A stretch of DNA of 64,000 bases from Amyelois transitella (lineage: Eukaryota > Arthropoda > Insecta > Lepidoptera > Pyralidae): positions 3,371,001 to 3,435,000 of the forward strand of contig NC_083509.1 in assembly GCF_032362555.1 (NCBI RefSeq), given 5' to 3'. The notes under the pieces were generated by a model, which ran no database searches, was not told where the DNA came from, and saw only the letters and a program-made list of their open reading frames with translations. The position numbers were made by a program, and so were the translations under genes. This document shows positions 10,979 through 22,594 of this stretch, one piece after another; the first letter of the stretch is position 1, and every line of letters begins with the position of its first letter.

Positions 10979-12450
10979 ACATGTGGCTCATGTTACAGTA
11001 GCTCTATTATATTGTTTTAAGGAATAAAATCGTTTATATTATAACCCAAATAAGTTTGTAGATACATTTATTGCTTAAATTTTGTATTAATCAAGTAATC
11101 ATAACAATTAATAATTAAAATGAACTCAAATTAAAACTAAAGCTAAAACTAGTTATAAAAAAGAAAGAAAAAAGAGAATACATTCTGGGTTGTTACCGTT
11201 GAAAAACTTATCGAGTTATGGGATTCACTGACCTTTAAAAAATAAAGATAATAAATAAAAAAGTCCCACTAACACAGTGTACCCAGATATCTTAAATTAC
11301 AAGATTAATGTCCGTTACATACTCTTTCCCTAGAATACAATAATAGTCGGGATTCCGGTATTCAAATTCGGATCTTTGTTATGTAAATGAGCGTATGCGT
11401 TCACGAGTACTATCACTTAACATATATACACATAATATGCATACAAATCGCGAACTCCACGGAGGCTCCATTAATCATAGCATGAAATCCTGTCGGCGAC
11501 GCAAGCAAGGACGTGTTCCTGACAAGTTTCATTAAATCACGTTTAAGTTCTATAGCTCTTGGATCGCAGAGTGTAGGTGGGCCAGAGTTTGGTAGCAATC
11601 AACTTCTCAGAAGTCAAGTATGCAATATTTTTGAAAAAAAAAAATATCCCTTAGTCGTTTAACTTGATTGCGGAGTATGTTTCATTTGAATGTTTCAGCT
11701 AATGAACTTGGTTTAGGCTAGCAATTTTCAGTATTTCAATATCAATTCCAACTATAACCCAGCTGATAGTGGCTCTGTCTACCGCTTAAGGGTGATATAG
11801 ACATTCTATATTTGATTAGCATCACTTATTTCGGAAATCCACTACTAGAATTGCCTACCCCTACTTTTGCAATCTGGGGATATCGCCTTCTTTGTTAACG
11901 AAGAGGACCTATTTTCTTTGTCTATGACTAATCCTACGAATACGACTAATCCCGATGTATATAAAATATACGCATGTACTCGTAATGACGTCAAATACAC
12001 GAGCCGATGAAAATTTGAATTGATTGTTATCTCGCGTATATTATCATACACCGTATTGATCTTTTCACTTCCACGTATTCGATTCGGGATCCTATTTTCT
12101 AGCCGATAATGGGTAAGGAGCAAATCTGACGGAGGCGTCGGTTGATGGCTCCATCCCACATTCGGCCTAACACCGACTAAGCTGATAAACCCATGAAAAG
12201 GAACGAATAAGGTGGCTTATCCTCCAAGATTTTAAAGAGACTGAAATAGGGTTACTTACTCATGACGTCACAAAAGAGTATCTCTCCAACTCGGGTTTAT
12301 CGGGGTTTAATACTATAAATAAAAAACGTTCAATATACATTTTCTATGCTCAATCACCACTATTATTTATTCTGATTCTGCCCCCGTAGCATGGAAAGTG
12401 CGACGCCGTTTGTATCGCGCGAGAAACTATCGCTATATGCAAATACATAT
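10979..12450. other. Unannotated stretch with a very degenerate SINE trace
   Basis: No gene was recognised. About 11640-11800 keeps scattered family words (CCCTTAGTCG, GGCTAGCAA, GTGGCTCTGTCTACCGC), suggesting an ancient forward SINE copy. Confidence 0.4.
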
Positions 12451-12461
12451 ACTACTTTGAA

Positions 12462-12626
12462 CTTAGATGGACTGACCAGATACGTTCGACGCTGGATAAG
12501 GACCTACATGAGGCGCTCCACACCGCTAAGGACCGGGCAAGGTGGAGAGACGTAGTGCGCTCTAAACTGACTTGTCTCCGGGGAGTTCACGACCCTCAGT
12601 AATGAGGAATACGACGCAAGAAGAAG
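12462..12626 (+). mobile_element. 5'-truncated non-LTR retrotransposon 3' end with perfect 11-bp TSD
   Basis: Reading from about 12476, the frame encodes the C-terminal tail of a reverse transcriptase ORF (DQIRSTLDKDLHEALHTA, then a WRDVVRSKL block) and ends in a double stop at 12600-12605. A short ACGACGCAAGAAGAAG tail follows. Perfect 11-bp direct repeats, ACTACTTTGAA, flank it at 12451-12461 and 12627-12637. This is a classic target-primed insertion of only 165 bp. The family looks different from the (TATG)n LINE. Confidence 0.85.
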
Positions 12627-12960
12627 ACTACTTTGAAAATATATAAATTAAGGCCATATGACTAAGAATAAGCTCAACCAAACTTACATCAAAACTTTCC
12701 TAGAGCATTCGAAGCCTTGAACTCGTAGACTTGCTACGACAGCGCTACGAGCTACGAGGAACTTACAGTTGGTTACGTATTTTAATGCATTAGCTATATT
12801 CAAATACTTCGTATTGATGGCTAAGAATTTAAGTTCTAAATACTAATGGTAGTCTTGTGAACTGCAAGCAAGTTCTCTGTGTAAAATATAGCCTTATCTC
12901 TGTAATAGATGTCATATGTATAAATATGATCATTCTTTTTTCGAATCTTTGTCACATTGA

Positions 12961-13027
12961 TTTCAAGACTGTTGGCTCTGTTTAGCCCGCAAAGGATATA
13001 GACGTGATGATATGTATGTATGTATGT
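12961..13027 (+). mobile_element. SINE-like 3'-end fragment
   Basis: Only the last 67 bp of the (TATG)n SINE-like family: AAGACTGTTGGCTCTGTTTA, GATATAGACGTGAT and an ATGTATGTATGTATG tail. Confidence 0.8.
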
Positions 13028-13375
13028 TGTCATATTATATCATTTATTGTTTATAATATCTTCACTTAAATTAAGTGAATAATACGTCTCGCCGGTTATC
13101 AGAGATTTCATTAAAGCTGTAGTTTCTTCTATGCAATTATAGTAAGTATTGTCGAACTTGGTAAATACCTAAAGTTGTGAACGAGTCTTGAACATGAAGT
13201 AATCTTTCCTAACCACTTTTACTTAGAAAAAGTTTATCCAATACAGCTGAGGCACACTTTATTAAGAAAATGTTGGAGTTTGTGGCTAGGAACTATTGTT
13301 ATACATGAGTTGTTAGTTGTATTGTGTCTTCTGTAGTAGAAACTACAGAAGAAAATAATTGGATTATCTTAATAA
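13028..13375. other. No feature recognised
   Basis: AT-rich. A short inverted pair, TTCTGTAGTAGAAACTACAG, lies around 13328-13350. Confidence 0.35.
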
Positions 13376-13760
13376 TAACAGAAATATCTCCGCAGGGCAG
13401 CTTGTGGCGAGCTGTTGGGGAGTAGCGACCCCACGGACCTGAGTGCTCCCAGGGGAGGCCCCTGTTCCTCGCCTCCGATCTTCCTTCGCCAAGGTCGGAG
13501 TGGAAACCGATGAGGGATAGGACCCCTACCTCTGGCTTGCCATAACCGGCCGGTCAGAGTGGAGTCGCGAGAGCTATACACTCGAAGGATGGAAGTGTAA
13601 AATGTCATAACGCCGGGGGTGCCTGACTGGATCACCACGATTTCACGCCCCGCAGTCTCACCTCTCGACATCCTTAGCCACCCACGCCGATGTTGCCCCT
13701 TTGTTGCCAATTATGGTGACTGATTTGAGGGGCCCATTTAGTGAGTGGCGAGTCACCACC
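13376..13760 (-). repeat. GC-rich non-LTR retrotransposon 3'-region-like block
   Basis: About 385 bp strikingly richer in GC than its flanks. On the minus strand it resembles the untranslated 3' region of R1/Jockey-type lepidopteran LINEs, recognised from memory of the family style rather than a search. A 113-codon minus frame runs through it but has low-complexity, basic, unstructured content and is not called as a gene. Confidence 0.4.
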
Positions 13761-13767
13761 TGCCACA

Positions 13768-14012
13768 TAATAAATAAATATATACGGGACAAATTACACT
13801 GATTGAGTTAGCCTCGAAGTAAGTTCGAAACTTGTGTTACGAGATACTAACTCAACGATACTATATTTTATAATAAATACTTATATAGATAAACATCCAA
13901 GACCCAGGACAATCAGAAAAAGTTCTTTTCTCATCATGCCTTGACCGGGATTCGAACCCGGGACCTCCGGTGTCACAGACAAGCGTAGTACCGCTGAGCC
14001 ACAGAGGCCGTC
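13768..14012 (-). mobile_element. tRNA-derived SINE, near full length
   Basis: On the minus strand the head is tRNA-like, with an A-box-like region (TGTGGCTCAGCGGTACTACG) and a perfect B box (CCCGGGTTCGAATCCCGG). It is followed by GCATGATGAGAAAAGAAC and a roughly 170-bp AT-rich body containing GTTAGTATCTCGTAACAC and GTGTAATTTGTCCCGTATAT. The attached body and other copies at 30410-30542 and 58118-58262 argue for a SINE rather than a working tRNA gene. Confidence 0.82.
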
Positions 14013-14330
14013 GTAATAGTCACGTATTCATGATTATGGCAGGTGTCCGAACTTCTTCAGCAATAGCCCAGTTTAAATCCATCCAAATGTCAACTCCATA
14101 ACCCATAATCCTTTTCCTTATTTTGTAATAGCTTTACCTCCTGCCGAGACCTGTTCATGGACATATCATCTATTGATATGCCCGAGAACGGGTTTTGGCA
14201 GGAGAACAACATAACATCAACTTCTCCAAAGGGCCTCTACGTGTTGGATTTATATCCCCACGCAAGCCTCTCAAAAATCCGGGGTGTATAGACCCGTGAA
14301 ATCTAAGAGGAGAAACAGAAATATTACGTA
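14013..14330. repeat. Repeat-like block with a compound hairpin
   Basis: Contains a nested stem-loop: CTCCTGCC (14138-14145) pairs with GGCAGGAG (14197-14204), and inside it CATATCA pairs with TGATATG. It may belong to the same LINE 3' region as the GC-rich block at 13376, split by the tRNA-derived SINE between them. Confidence 0.35.
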
Positions 14331-15330
14331 TATATTAAGGTTTGCCAGAGGCTAAGGCTTTTACTAAAATTATTTGTAGATACCTCTGACAAATTAATTA
14401 TTTTGTGTGCAAGATTTCAAGACTATAATAATAATAAATTTTTGGTGTACTTTTTATACATATGCAGCTGATTTTTTAATGTTTAGGTACACATGAAAAT
14501 AAAAATAATTTATAATTACTGATTATAATTTATTATTATTTTATTATAATTGCAAACTCCAATTAAATTCAAATAGTGATTTAATTGTTTATTAAAATTA
14601 ACAATTAACTGCCTAAAGAACTAAAAGACGAAGACAATTACAAATTATTCCTCAAAAAACTGAAATTACTTTTAATAAAAAGAATCAATTAAATTATATA
14701 TGATTACATAAATGATAAATTATAAATCACATGAATACACAATGATATTTTTATGCAATTTAAAAAAATACAATTAATTATGACTTAAACTATTGACATA
14801 TAAATAATTATGGAGTACATATAAGTAAAATTATGGAGTATGGAGTATATAAGAGTAAAATAGACAATCTTTTATATATCACGCACAAATCAAAGAACGC
14901 CGAGTACAGAGCTTAATAGTGCGTTCTTACGAAGAAATCTCGCCTATGTTAATAATGAGGTTTGCTTTTGTTTCCTTATCGCACACACTATGTTTCCCTG
15001 TACAAGATTATATTAGTATATTAGTCAGCCGTAATTTCCTGTGCACAAGATTATCCCACGTAATCCTGTTGCTGATGCGTAGTATTGTCCTGGTTCTCAC
15101 TACATTAAGGCAGGCATCCGTCACTTACCCTAATGAAAACATGATACGTTACGGCATAGAGTTCAATCCAACAAAATGGCCGCTCTTTCAATCTACGATT
15201 GGTCATTTCGTCGATGATAAATTGGAATGAATGAAAAATGAAAGGAATGAATTTCACTTCGATGGATAATTTGTTTTTTTTTTTGTAATATTCAAAAAAT
15301 ATTATGGATACATAGAAATGGTTATTACTC
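14331..15330. other. No feature recognised
   Basis: Very AT-rich. The open frame at 14919-15230 has no recognisable domain and is not called. Confidence 0.5.
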
Positions 15331-15393
15331 GTATATACATTAAATCATACCTCTTGCCTAGAGGGGTGGGTAGAGACTACATCTTTCCACTTT
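15331..15393 (-). mobile_element. RTE-like LINE 3'-end fragment
   Basis: Minus-strand match to the 3' end of the LINE at 38613-39553: GGAAAGATGTAGTCTCTACC, then GGCAAGAGGTATGATTTA-like bases. Confidence 0.65.
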
Positions 15394-16100
15394 CAACAAA
15401 TGGTCTCATATTGTTCGGATTTCTGTACTTGCCACTGTTACTTCACTATCTTTTATTGACAAAGCTGGTTCAAACTTGTAAATGCGTATTTTATATGAGT
15501 CAAAATTTCGGTTTCAAAACTACTCCTATATTCAGACTTTATTATGTGATATGTCTACATTTTGTGGATAAATGCGGCTTACTGTCCCAAAGTCTGGATA
15601 ATACAGTATTATAGGCTTTGAATATTCATGGTCGGATGGGTCTTACTGGCCGCTTCGCCCGTTAGCGGCGCGGTAACGATACAGTTTAATGAAAATCTTA
15701 ACGCCGGTAGCTTTAGGCAAAGCCGTGAACTAAGCGACACCACTTCTTCATACGTATAAAGTACAGTCACCTGCCGATAAACATGACAGCATGCTCAAAC
15801 ATTGTTCATCTTATATCGACTCGTAACGACTCCATACCATGTATGTAAGTAATTTTACTATTTTTTCCAATTTCTCCAGATGTACTTTTATTATACTATA
15901 GTTAACTCTTAATCTTTTAGTGCAGAAACCAATAACAATAAGATAGATATAGTTATCATCCAAAAAACTTTTGGAAAATGAAGCAAAAACACGTAGAATA
16001 AATATTACAATAGTCTTAAACGATTTTTTTTAAGGTAACAAGTGCATTTTTTCTAGAAATTTCAACGTCGCTACGGTACGAAGAAATAATAATAACTTGT
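15394..16100. other. No feature recognised
   Basis: AT-rich spacer; nothing supported. Confidence 0.5.
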
Positions 16101-16111
16101 TTAAACTATCT

Positions 16112-16294
16112 TGATCAAATTAAGGACGTCCTGGTAAAGGGTCAGGTCAAAAGTACCCGAAACCGCCGAGCTTGCATGAAGAGAGTTATGAATGTGGATG
16201 AAGCAAAGGAAGTATGCAGGCATCGTGGCAAGTGGAAAGAGGTAGTCTCTGCCTACCCCTCCGGGAAAGAGGCGTGATTTTATGTATGTATGTA
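16112..16294 (+). mobile_element. Young RTE-like LINE 3' fragment with 11-bp TSD
   Basis: 183 bp nearly identical to 39370-39550 (about six differences by eye), ending GCGTGATTTTATGTATGTATG. Flanked by perfect direct repeats TTAAACTATCT at 16101-16111 and 16295-16305. It is a severely 5'-truncated insertion. The reading frame of the reverse transcriptase tail, through PSGKEA and stop, is still open. Confidence 0.92.
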
Positions 16295-16305
16295 TTAAAC
16301 TATCT

Positions 16306-18828
16306 ATACATAGTGCCGCGTTCTGGATTAAATTAAACAATAAATCTAAGTTACGAAATATAATAATAAGTCTCGGTCTCGATGATTTATTAAGCGGCTT
16401 ATGGAGTTGCTGGTTCCGGCTTCCATCTAGAGTTGCTAGTAGCGTTTGCAAATGTAAACAATTTTGTCGTTTTCATTATTATAAGAGTGATAAATATATT
16501 TATCGGTTAACATACTCTCAATAATCAATAGAAGATATTAGACCAATTAATTACTATACGTAACAGAAGAAAAAGAAAGTAAAATAAAAATCTGGAACAT
16601 TATTTTGCACTATTATGTTTGGCTGACTGAAAACTGAGAGTAAATACGTACCATTTATAAGAAATTTAGAAAAATAGGTACTAAATTTATTGTAGTGTCT
16701 TAGGTGAGGGTTGATATCCTAAGATACAGGATACTTCCTAGTTTAGGTATCAACCCACCATAATCCTCTTTCGTAATACCTACCAATTAAGTTATTTTTG
16801 TAAGTTTTTTTGTAAACTTTTTTGTGATTATGGTGAGACAATAAAGATTTATAGTGATAATTCTGAAGTTCAAAATAGGCGAACGTCATTACATACTCGT
16901 ATAAATAGCTATTTTACATAAACATATTCTGTCACATGAAATATGACATGTCCCTTTTTTATTGCCAAGCTATTAAATATTCATAAAAAGCCGAAATTAA
17001 AGAAATGTTTTACCTAACATTCACCTGTCTAAACCACAGTCAGCACTTAGTTTGGAACTCCTTACTGGGTAGTGCAAGATCTCAATTGTTAACCCGTTAC
17101 TCGCTGTTAGATGGACTGTTAATGTTTCCTGTGGGAGCTAAATTCACGTGTTATATTGACACAATCTGGAATGCAAATTAAAGGTTAAGTACGTTTACCA
17201 GGTTAAAGTTTGCTAATTGATTTGAACTATTTCTTTGAATCGCTTAATACGAGTATATCTATCGTTGATGTGAAATATATAAAAGAAGAAAGTGAATGTC
17301 TGACTGACATGCTGATATATCAACGCATAGCCCGAACTGCTGAGTCGCGACTTAAAACACTAGTGAGAATGAGAATAGTTTTACGCGGGCTGGGCCGCGG
17401 GCGAGATCTAGATTTATAAGCCCAGAGAATAAGTAATATAAAAAATATGTTTCAACTCCCATAAAAAGAAAATGCGTAGATGCATCTTCGCTCGTCATCC
17501 GAATAAATATATAAATATGAGTTATTTTAGAAATTAATTATAAAAAAACAAATGATAAGAGTATATACCTAAATTTAACGTGTAACTCTACCATTACGAC
17601 ACCATTACGCACGTCAATTTAGTCGGTAAGTGTTGAATTTCATCTAAATTTTGCTCTTTTCAGACAAATTCTTAACAAAACATCAGTAATTATATTAGTG
17701 TAGCAACAATATTTCCTCTGCAGCTTTACTCCAGATCTCCACCGAGGTGGCGGTAATTGGCTTAAAAGCCAATGTTAACTTCCGCCTTATATCAGGCTTT
17801 CGTAGCCAACTTTAAGCTTCGCTTTTTCAAAGTTCCGTATAATGATTAAGGATGATGTACGACGTAACTAAAAAGCAATTCAGTGGAAAAGTAAAGCGAA
17901 CAAAGAAACTGCGGACCTTGTGAATCTGATAGATATTTTTTTAAAGATGAAATTTACGTTGCTGTAAATAAGAACTTACCGTAAGAAACTACTTTGAAAC
18001 AATAAAAAAATATCTGTGACTTTGCGTAAAAAATATTTTTATATATAATAGAATTGATTTAAAAATTAATCCAAGAGTCAACCTTAGTTAGAAAGAAATT
18101 TTTAGTTTCATCAATTCTATGTATGTAAAATGTAGGTAGGTACCTTCATTTTTGTCTATCACACAGATTTTAAGCTTTAAACAAAGAAAGTTTCTCGTGC
18201 GTCTCCTGAATAATTTAAGTTTGTTATTCTTAATTTTTGATTAACCTTCTATATTTGAACAATATTTTTACTATGGTTTCCTTGTACAAAAGCGTTATGA
18301 TAAGAAAAATATAAAATCATAAAAAGGGTCTTTCTTATTTTTCGATAAAAAATAAAAGCTTCACGCGTCCTCCAAATTGAAATCGTATAAGGTTTCCATA
18401 CATGTCATATACAATATCAAATAACGGGCGGGGATGAACAGGAAAATGTATATTTAATGTGAACGCAATTCGCTAAGCGGTTTTATCAGGAAAGTGTTGG
18501 ATAAAAGCAGTTAATTCTAGTTGGTACCGGTTAAACAAACCACAATAACTAATTTGCAGCGAAAAGTGCTGCTTGGGGCGGGTGAAATCATGGAGTAGGT
18601 ACAGAGGTTTCTACTTTAGCATAATACACAAATGGATAATTATAACGCAAATGTGTTCTCTGCGTTGTTCTTTACATCGTTCCTTATCTACCTGCCTTCA
18701 TTGGTAAATACACGAAGTTTCTGGTATCACTTATTTTAACGAATAACAGAAATTAGGGTAAAGTAGGTATATAAGTACATAATTAAACCATTTCAATTTA
18801 AATGTTCGTATAAACAAAAAAAAAACTG
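16306..18828. other. Long unannotated stretch
   Basis: No gene was recognised. A small imperfect inverted repeat, GGGTTGATATCCTAA near 16708 against TTAGGTATCAACCC near 16744, is present. The CACCGAGGTGGCGGTAATTG area (about 17740-17830) is locally GC-rich and might be an old repeat. Confidence 0.4.
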
Positions 18829-18960
18829 ACGAACTTGCATGAAGAGTTATGAATGTGGATGACGCAAAAGAAGTACGCAGAGTGGCAATGGCAAGTGGAA
18901 AAATGTAGTCTGTGCCTACCTCTCTGGAAAAGAGGCGCGATTTTATGTATGTATGTATAT
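18829..18960 (+). mobile_element. RTE-like LINE 3' fragment
   Basis: Matches 39420-39550 with small indels (GAACTTGCATGAAGAG, TGTGCCTACCTCTCTGG, GAGGCGCGATTTTATGTATG). A weak 6-bp possible TSD, AACTGA, lies on both sides. Confidence 0.8.
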
Positions 18961-19365
18961 AGGGAACTGAGAATTCTTTATTGAAGTTATTGAAAATACT
19001 TATAAGATTTCTGTATAATGCTGTGTTCGAAATATCTAAGTAAACGAACTCCGATATACATCAAGCAAGCGCCTTCTAAGACAACGCTGGGCGCGACGTG
19101 CTCTCAATCTCGGGTTATTCAATTTTCTGCCTTCACTCTTGCCATCGAATGCATGTAGTATTTACTGTTTTCCTTCGGAAACAATTGAAATCTCATAATT
19201 ACGCCGGTTATTGAACACAGATTGAGATAGCCACAAAGAAAGTCCGAGATTTTATAGAGTACATACCTATGTACCGGACTTTTTTTAGATAATAGAAAGA
19301 AATACCTATGTACAACCTTGTACATTGGTATTTCTATATATTATTTTACAGTAAAGTGGTAACAT

Positions 19366-19400
19366 TGATTAAACACGCGCCTTTCCCAAAGGCAATATAG
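19366..19400 (-). mobile_element. Tiny RTE-like LINE 3'-end remnant
   Basis: Minus-strand match to the LINE terminal block (TTTGGGAAAGGCGCGTGTTT). Confidence 0.35.
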
Positions 19401-19439
19401 GAATAGAAATAATATAGTAACAGCGATTTAAAAGGAAAT

Positions 19440-19636
19440 GTATGATGGTTTCGTCATGTTGAGAAGATGAATGAAAGTAGCGAATGAATATTGATGGTCA
19501 GTACCACAGAGCAAGACGAACGTATATTGATCAAATTAGGGACACGCTGGTGATAGGTAAATTCAGCAGTAAATAACCTAAAAATACGATCATGCATGAA
19601 AAGATTCCTGAATGTGGATAAAGCAAAGGAAGTCAA
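19440..19636 (+). mobile_element. RTE-like LINE fragment, internally deleted
   Basis: Matches 39250-39450 of the LINE (GTCATGTTGAGAAGATGAAT, ATATTGATCAAATTAGGGAC, GAATGTGGATAAAGCAAAGG). It has a gap and stops before the tail. Confidence 0.75.
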
Positions 19637-19813
19637 AACTTTGTACTATTAATACTTACTCTAGCAACAAATGACTTACTAGGTAGTATAGCGTTGCTGC
19701 AGATAAAACCCCATTGTTTGTTTTGCTAGCCGAAATTATTTAGAAAGCTAAATCCTATTTGTCCGTCGTGTTCTATCGGAGCATCAAAAAGTTAAAGTTA
19801 TTAAGAAGTTTAC

Positions 19814-19843
19814 GAGGTCTTAATGTTTGTGCATTAAGACCTC
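19814..19843. repeat. Perfect 12-bp hairpin
   Basis: GAGGTCTTAATG (19814-19825) and CATTAAGACCTC (19832-19843) form a perfect stem with a 6-nt loop. No neighbouring gene explains it. Confidence 0.6.
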
Positions 19844-20460
19844 TTCGTTACTACTTGTTTCTAGCAATGAGCGATAGTGTTACGTAATCATGTCAAACGA
19901 TCTATATTATAGATAAAAATTAGTCATGTTTATATTTATTTTCGATTATAGTATTTTTCAGTTCTACATTTACCTATTAAATTTTAATTACGAGAAACCT
20001 GAGCCAGCTTGTATCAACATTCAGAGTAGATTTCCTTACGATATTTTCCTAGTCTAATAAGTTTTTTATTATAAAAATTAAGATCTACTGCGGTTACAAA
20101 TATGAAAGATAAAGAAAACAGAAAAAGAAAAATATTCCAAAACTTAAATCGATCGAAGGTAACAACAAAAATATCCAAAGTTCATAGACCGGTCACTAAG
20201 TAGACTTGGAATAAATAAATATATTATTATTGTTTGTCATCATCTCAGCAGGCCCTTGTATATTAACCCCATACAGTTTGACGTCATCACATTAAGTGGC
20301 ACTCCGCAGAACACTCCAGAAAATAATGCCGTATTTATGGCAAAAGCTCCCTTAATAACTTGTCAAATTGCTTATAAACATCGAAGCTTTAATACGATTT
20401 CAATAAAGACATTCTTATGATAAAATTTATTTTTAGGTGGCTGGCTTCTGGATGTTGGCG

Positions 20461-20693
20461 TATACATATAATCACGCCTATATCCCTTGCGGGGTAGACA
20501 GAGCCAACAGTTTTGAAAAGACTAATAGGTCACGTTCAGCTATTTGGCTTTAAGATAGAATTGAGATTCAAATAGTGACAAGTTGCTAGCCTAAAAGAAG
20601 AATCCCAAGTTTATAATCCTACCCCTTGATCGCCTTTTACGACATCCATGGGAGAGAGAGGGAGTGGTCCTATTCTTTTTCTATTGGTGCCTA
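20461..20693 (-). mobile_element. (TATG)n-tailed SINE-like element, head-truncated
   Basis: Reverse copy from TATACATATAATCACG through CCTTTTACGACATCCATGGG to TATTGGTGCC; the outermost head bases are missing. Confidence 0.85.
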
Positions 20694-22594
20694 ATGAACC
20701 ATTTATTTACTCATGTAGACGTCAAAGGAAACTGCTAAATAGAAAAAGTTAGTTAACAAAAAAATTTGTGGATCAGAAAATGGTATATCAGGTTAGTGGC
20801 GGGTAGGTTACTGGTAATTAGACAAATACATCGTGCAAGATACTTACAACTTGTATATAAGGTGAGGAGTACCCAACTAAGTAGGATGCCAGGTTTGTAG
20901 AAGTTGTTGATTCAGTTTACGTATCTAGGATAAAGGATCATGTATACATAGGTCTAAGGTTTATGTTTGTATCATCGATGTAAAACGTATGTGGTGAAAA
21001 TTAATGCCCTTATCTCACCAAGCCAATTCAGCCATTCACAGCAGATGTCCCCAATTAATTAAGCTTTCGAAGTGCCCTAATTACACCCCATAAATAAAGA
21101 AGACCACGGCCAAGCCATCTGAGGCTTCGACGGCGGCCATTCGATCGGCCATTACGGTAATAAGACAAATCAAATAGAATGTAGGCAGCAGTTCCACAGT
21201 TATATATTTTTACGTGCTCTATAAAACAGTAAAGATATTACTTAAACATATGGTCGTGTATAACATGTACGTACGCCTATGATTTGTATGATCAGTTACA
21301 CCTGTGTTTCCTACTTGTATTAAATATTACTTATTCACGCTAAGAAACTGCATATTGTTCGTCAACGAGACGGTTCGATAGAAATAATAAGATAATAGAA
21401 GAAGATACTAGATTAATCGATGAAAGAAAAGTACAACCTTCTGGGATTTAACACGACACCGGCGCTGACTCGCTCTCATATATGTGTGTTTATGGTTGCA
21501 CCCTTCACTTCTACGCTTCTGGGCCCGGGGTCCAAGCTTCTGGCTTGCTTCGCAAGAGTTGTGTCAAGTTGTAAAACCAATGACAAATCTGAAAAGATCG
21601 CATTTAACAACGTACAACACATAACCAGCAATGGATTGTCACCTTAACAAAGCAAATCAAATAGAATTTAGTGCGGTTAATGCCTGTTGACATTGACAGG
21701 CGATGTCAAGGCTAAGTGCTGGACGCACGCTAGCCCCCATTACTGATATTGGGAGTTTGGAACCGAAATTAGCCAAAATTACAACACACTTTCACTATAC
21801 TGACTAAAACTTGACTGGAAGAGATCCCATTTATGGATAAGTCCATTTTGTGCTGTTTATTTAGAACAAAAATACTTTTTTGTACGCTGAAATTTTTTTA
21901 GGTGATACGGTACCGTCCCAGGCTTTGAATCTGGGGTGGCAAATGTGAAAGAGAAGGAAATACCTGAAAAAAAAACGTTACTTATTTCTTTTGGAGGTTG
22001 CGTAGACGTCAACCTTCAAGGTTGTGTTGTGTCAATTTGCGTCGTACGTTTTGGGATGAGGTTCTATCAACATTAAGAGGGCAGAATTTAGAAGAGTGTA
22101 GTCATTTATAAAAGCCCGAACTAAACGCTCCAGAGAACGTGGGTCGCAAAAATTCCAATGGACCGTTGCTAGAGCGCTACTCAGCAAAATGGAAAGCACA
22201 CTTGGAGTATACTACTCATTGGAGAAGGCATAAGCAATTTTTACATAAAAATCAGTGAATTTTATGAATGAGGAATTTGTGCTCAGTATTGGTTGAGATT
22301 GTCCTACGTTTGCTGTTTTAATTTTAAAAAATTCTCTCTTAACTCTTTGTTAAGTAGTAGTATACCTATGCGTTTATTACGTTTCTCAGCTGCAAATTCT
22401 ACGGTTAGATATTGATTTGTGGTGAAAGGTTTCACTTCACATTTATCTTTAATCTACGAAATAGGTTCACATAATTTTAGCGGTCACTCTAACGGCCTCA
22501 CTAGACTCTGAGACGCTATCATCCTTCTACTTTCGATCTTCACAGAAAGATATCTTAAATAATATTCAATAGAGAGATTCAAGGAATAAATATA
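20694..22594. other. Long unannotated stretch
   Basis: No gene, RNA or clear repeat was identified. The frame at 21420-21647 has no recognisable domain. Confidence 0.45.

Noticed and set aside
13369..13710. 113-codon minus-strand frame in GC-rich block
   Set aside because: Composition follows the GC-rich repeat. There is no domain, and it ends in repeat sequence; likely LINE 3' UTR read-through.
13938..14010. Possible functional tRNA gene on the minus strand
   Set aside because: The T-arm and B box are perfect, but the anticodon stem does not fold well, a SINE body is attached 3', and other copies exist at 30410 and 58126. It is a SINE head.
14919..15230. 103-codon plus-strand frame
   Set aside because: No recognisable domain; hydrophobic low-complexity residues in AT-rich DNA.
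18829..18960. 6-bp TSD AACTGA around a LINE fragment
   Set aside because: Too short and next to an A-rich run to be trusted as a target duplication.
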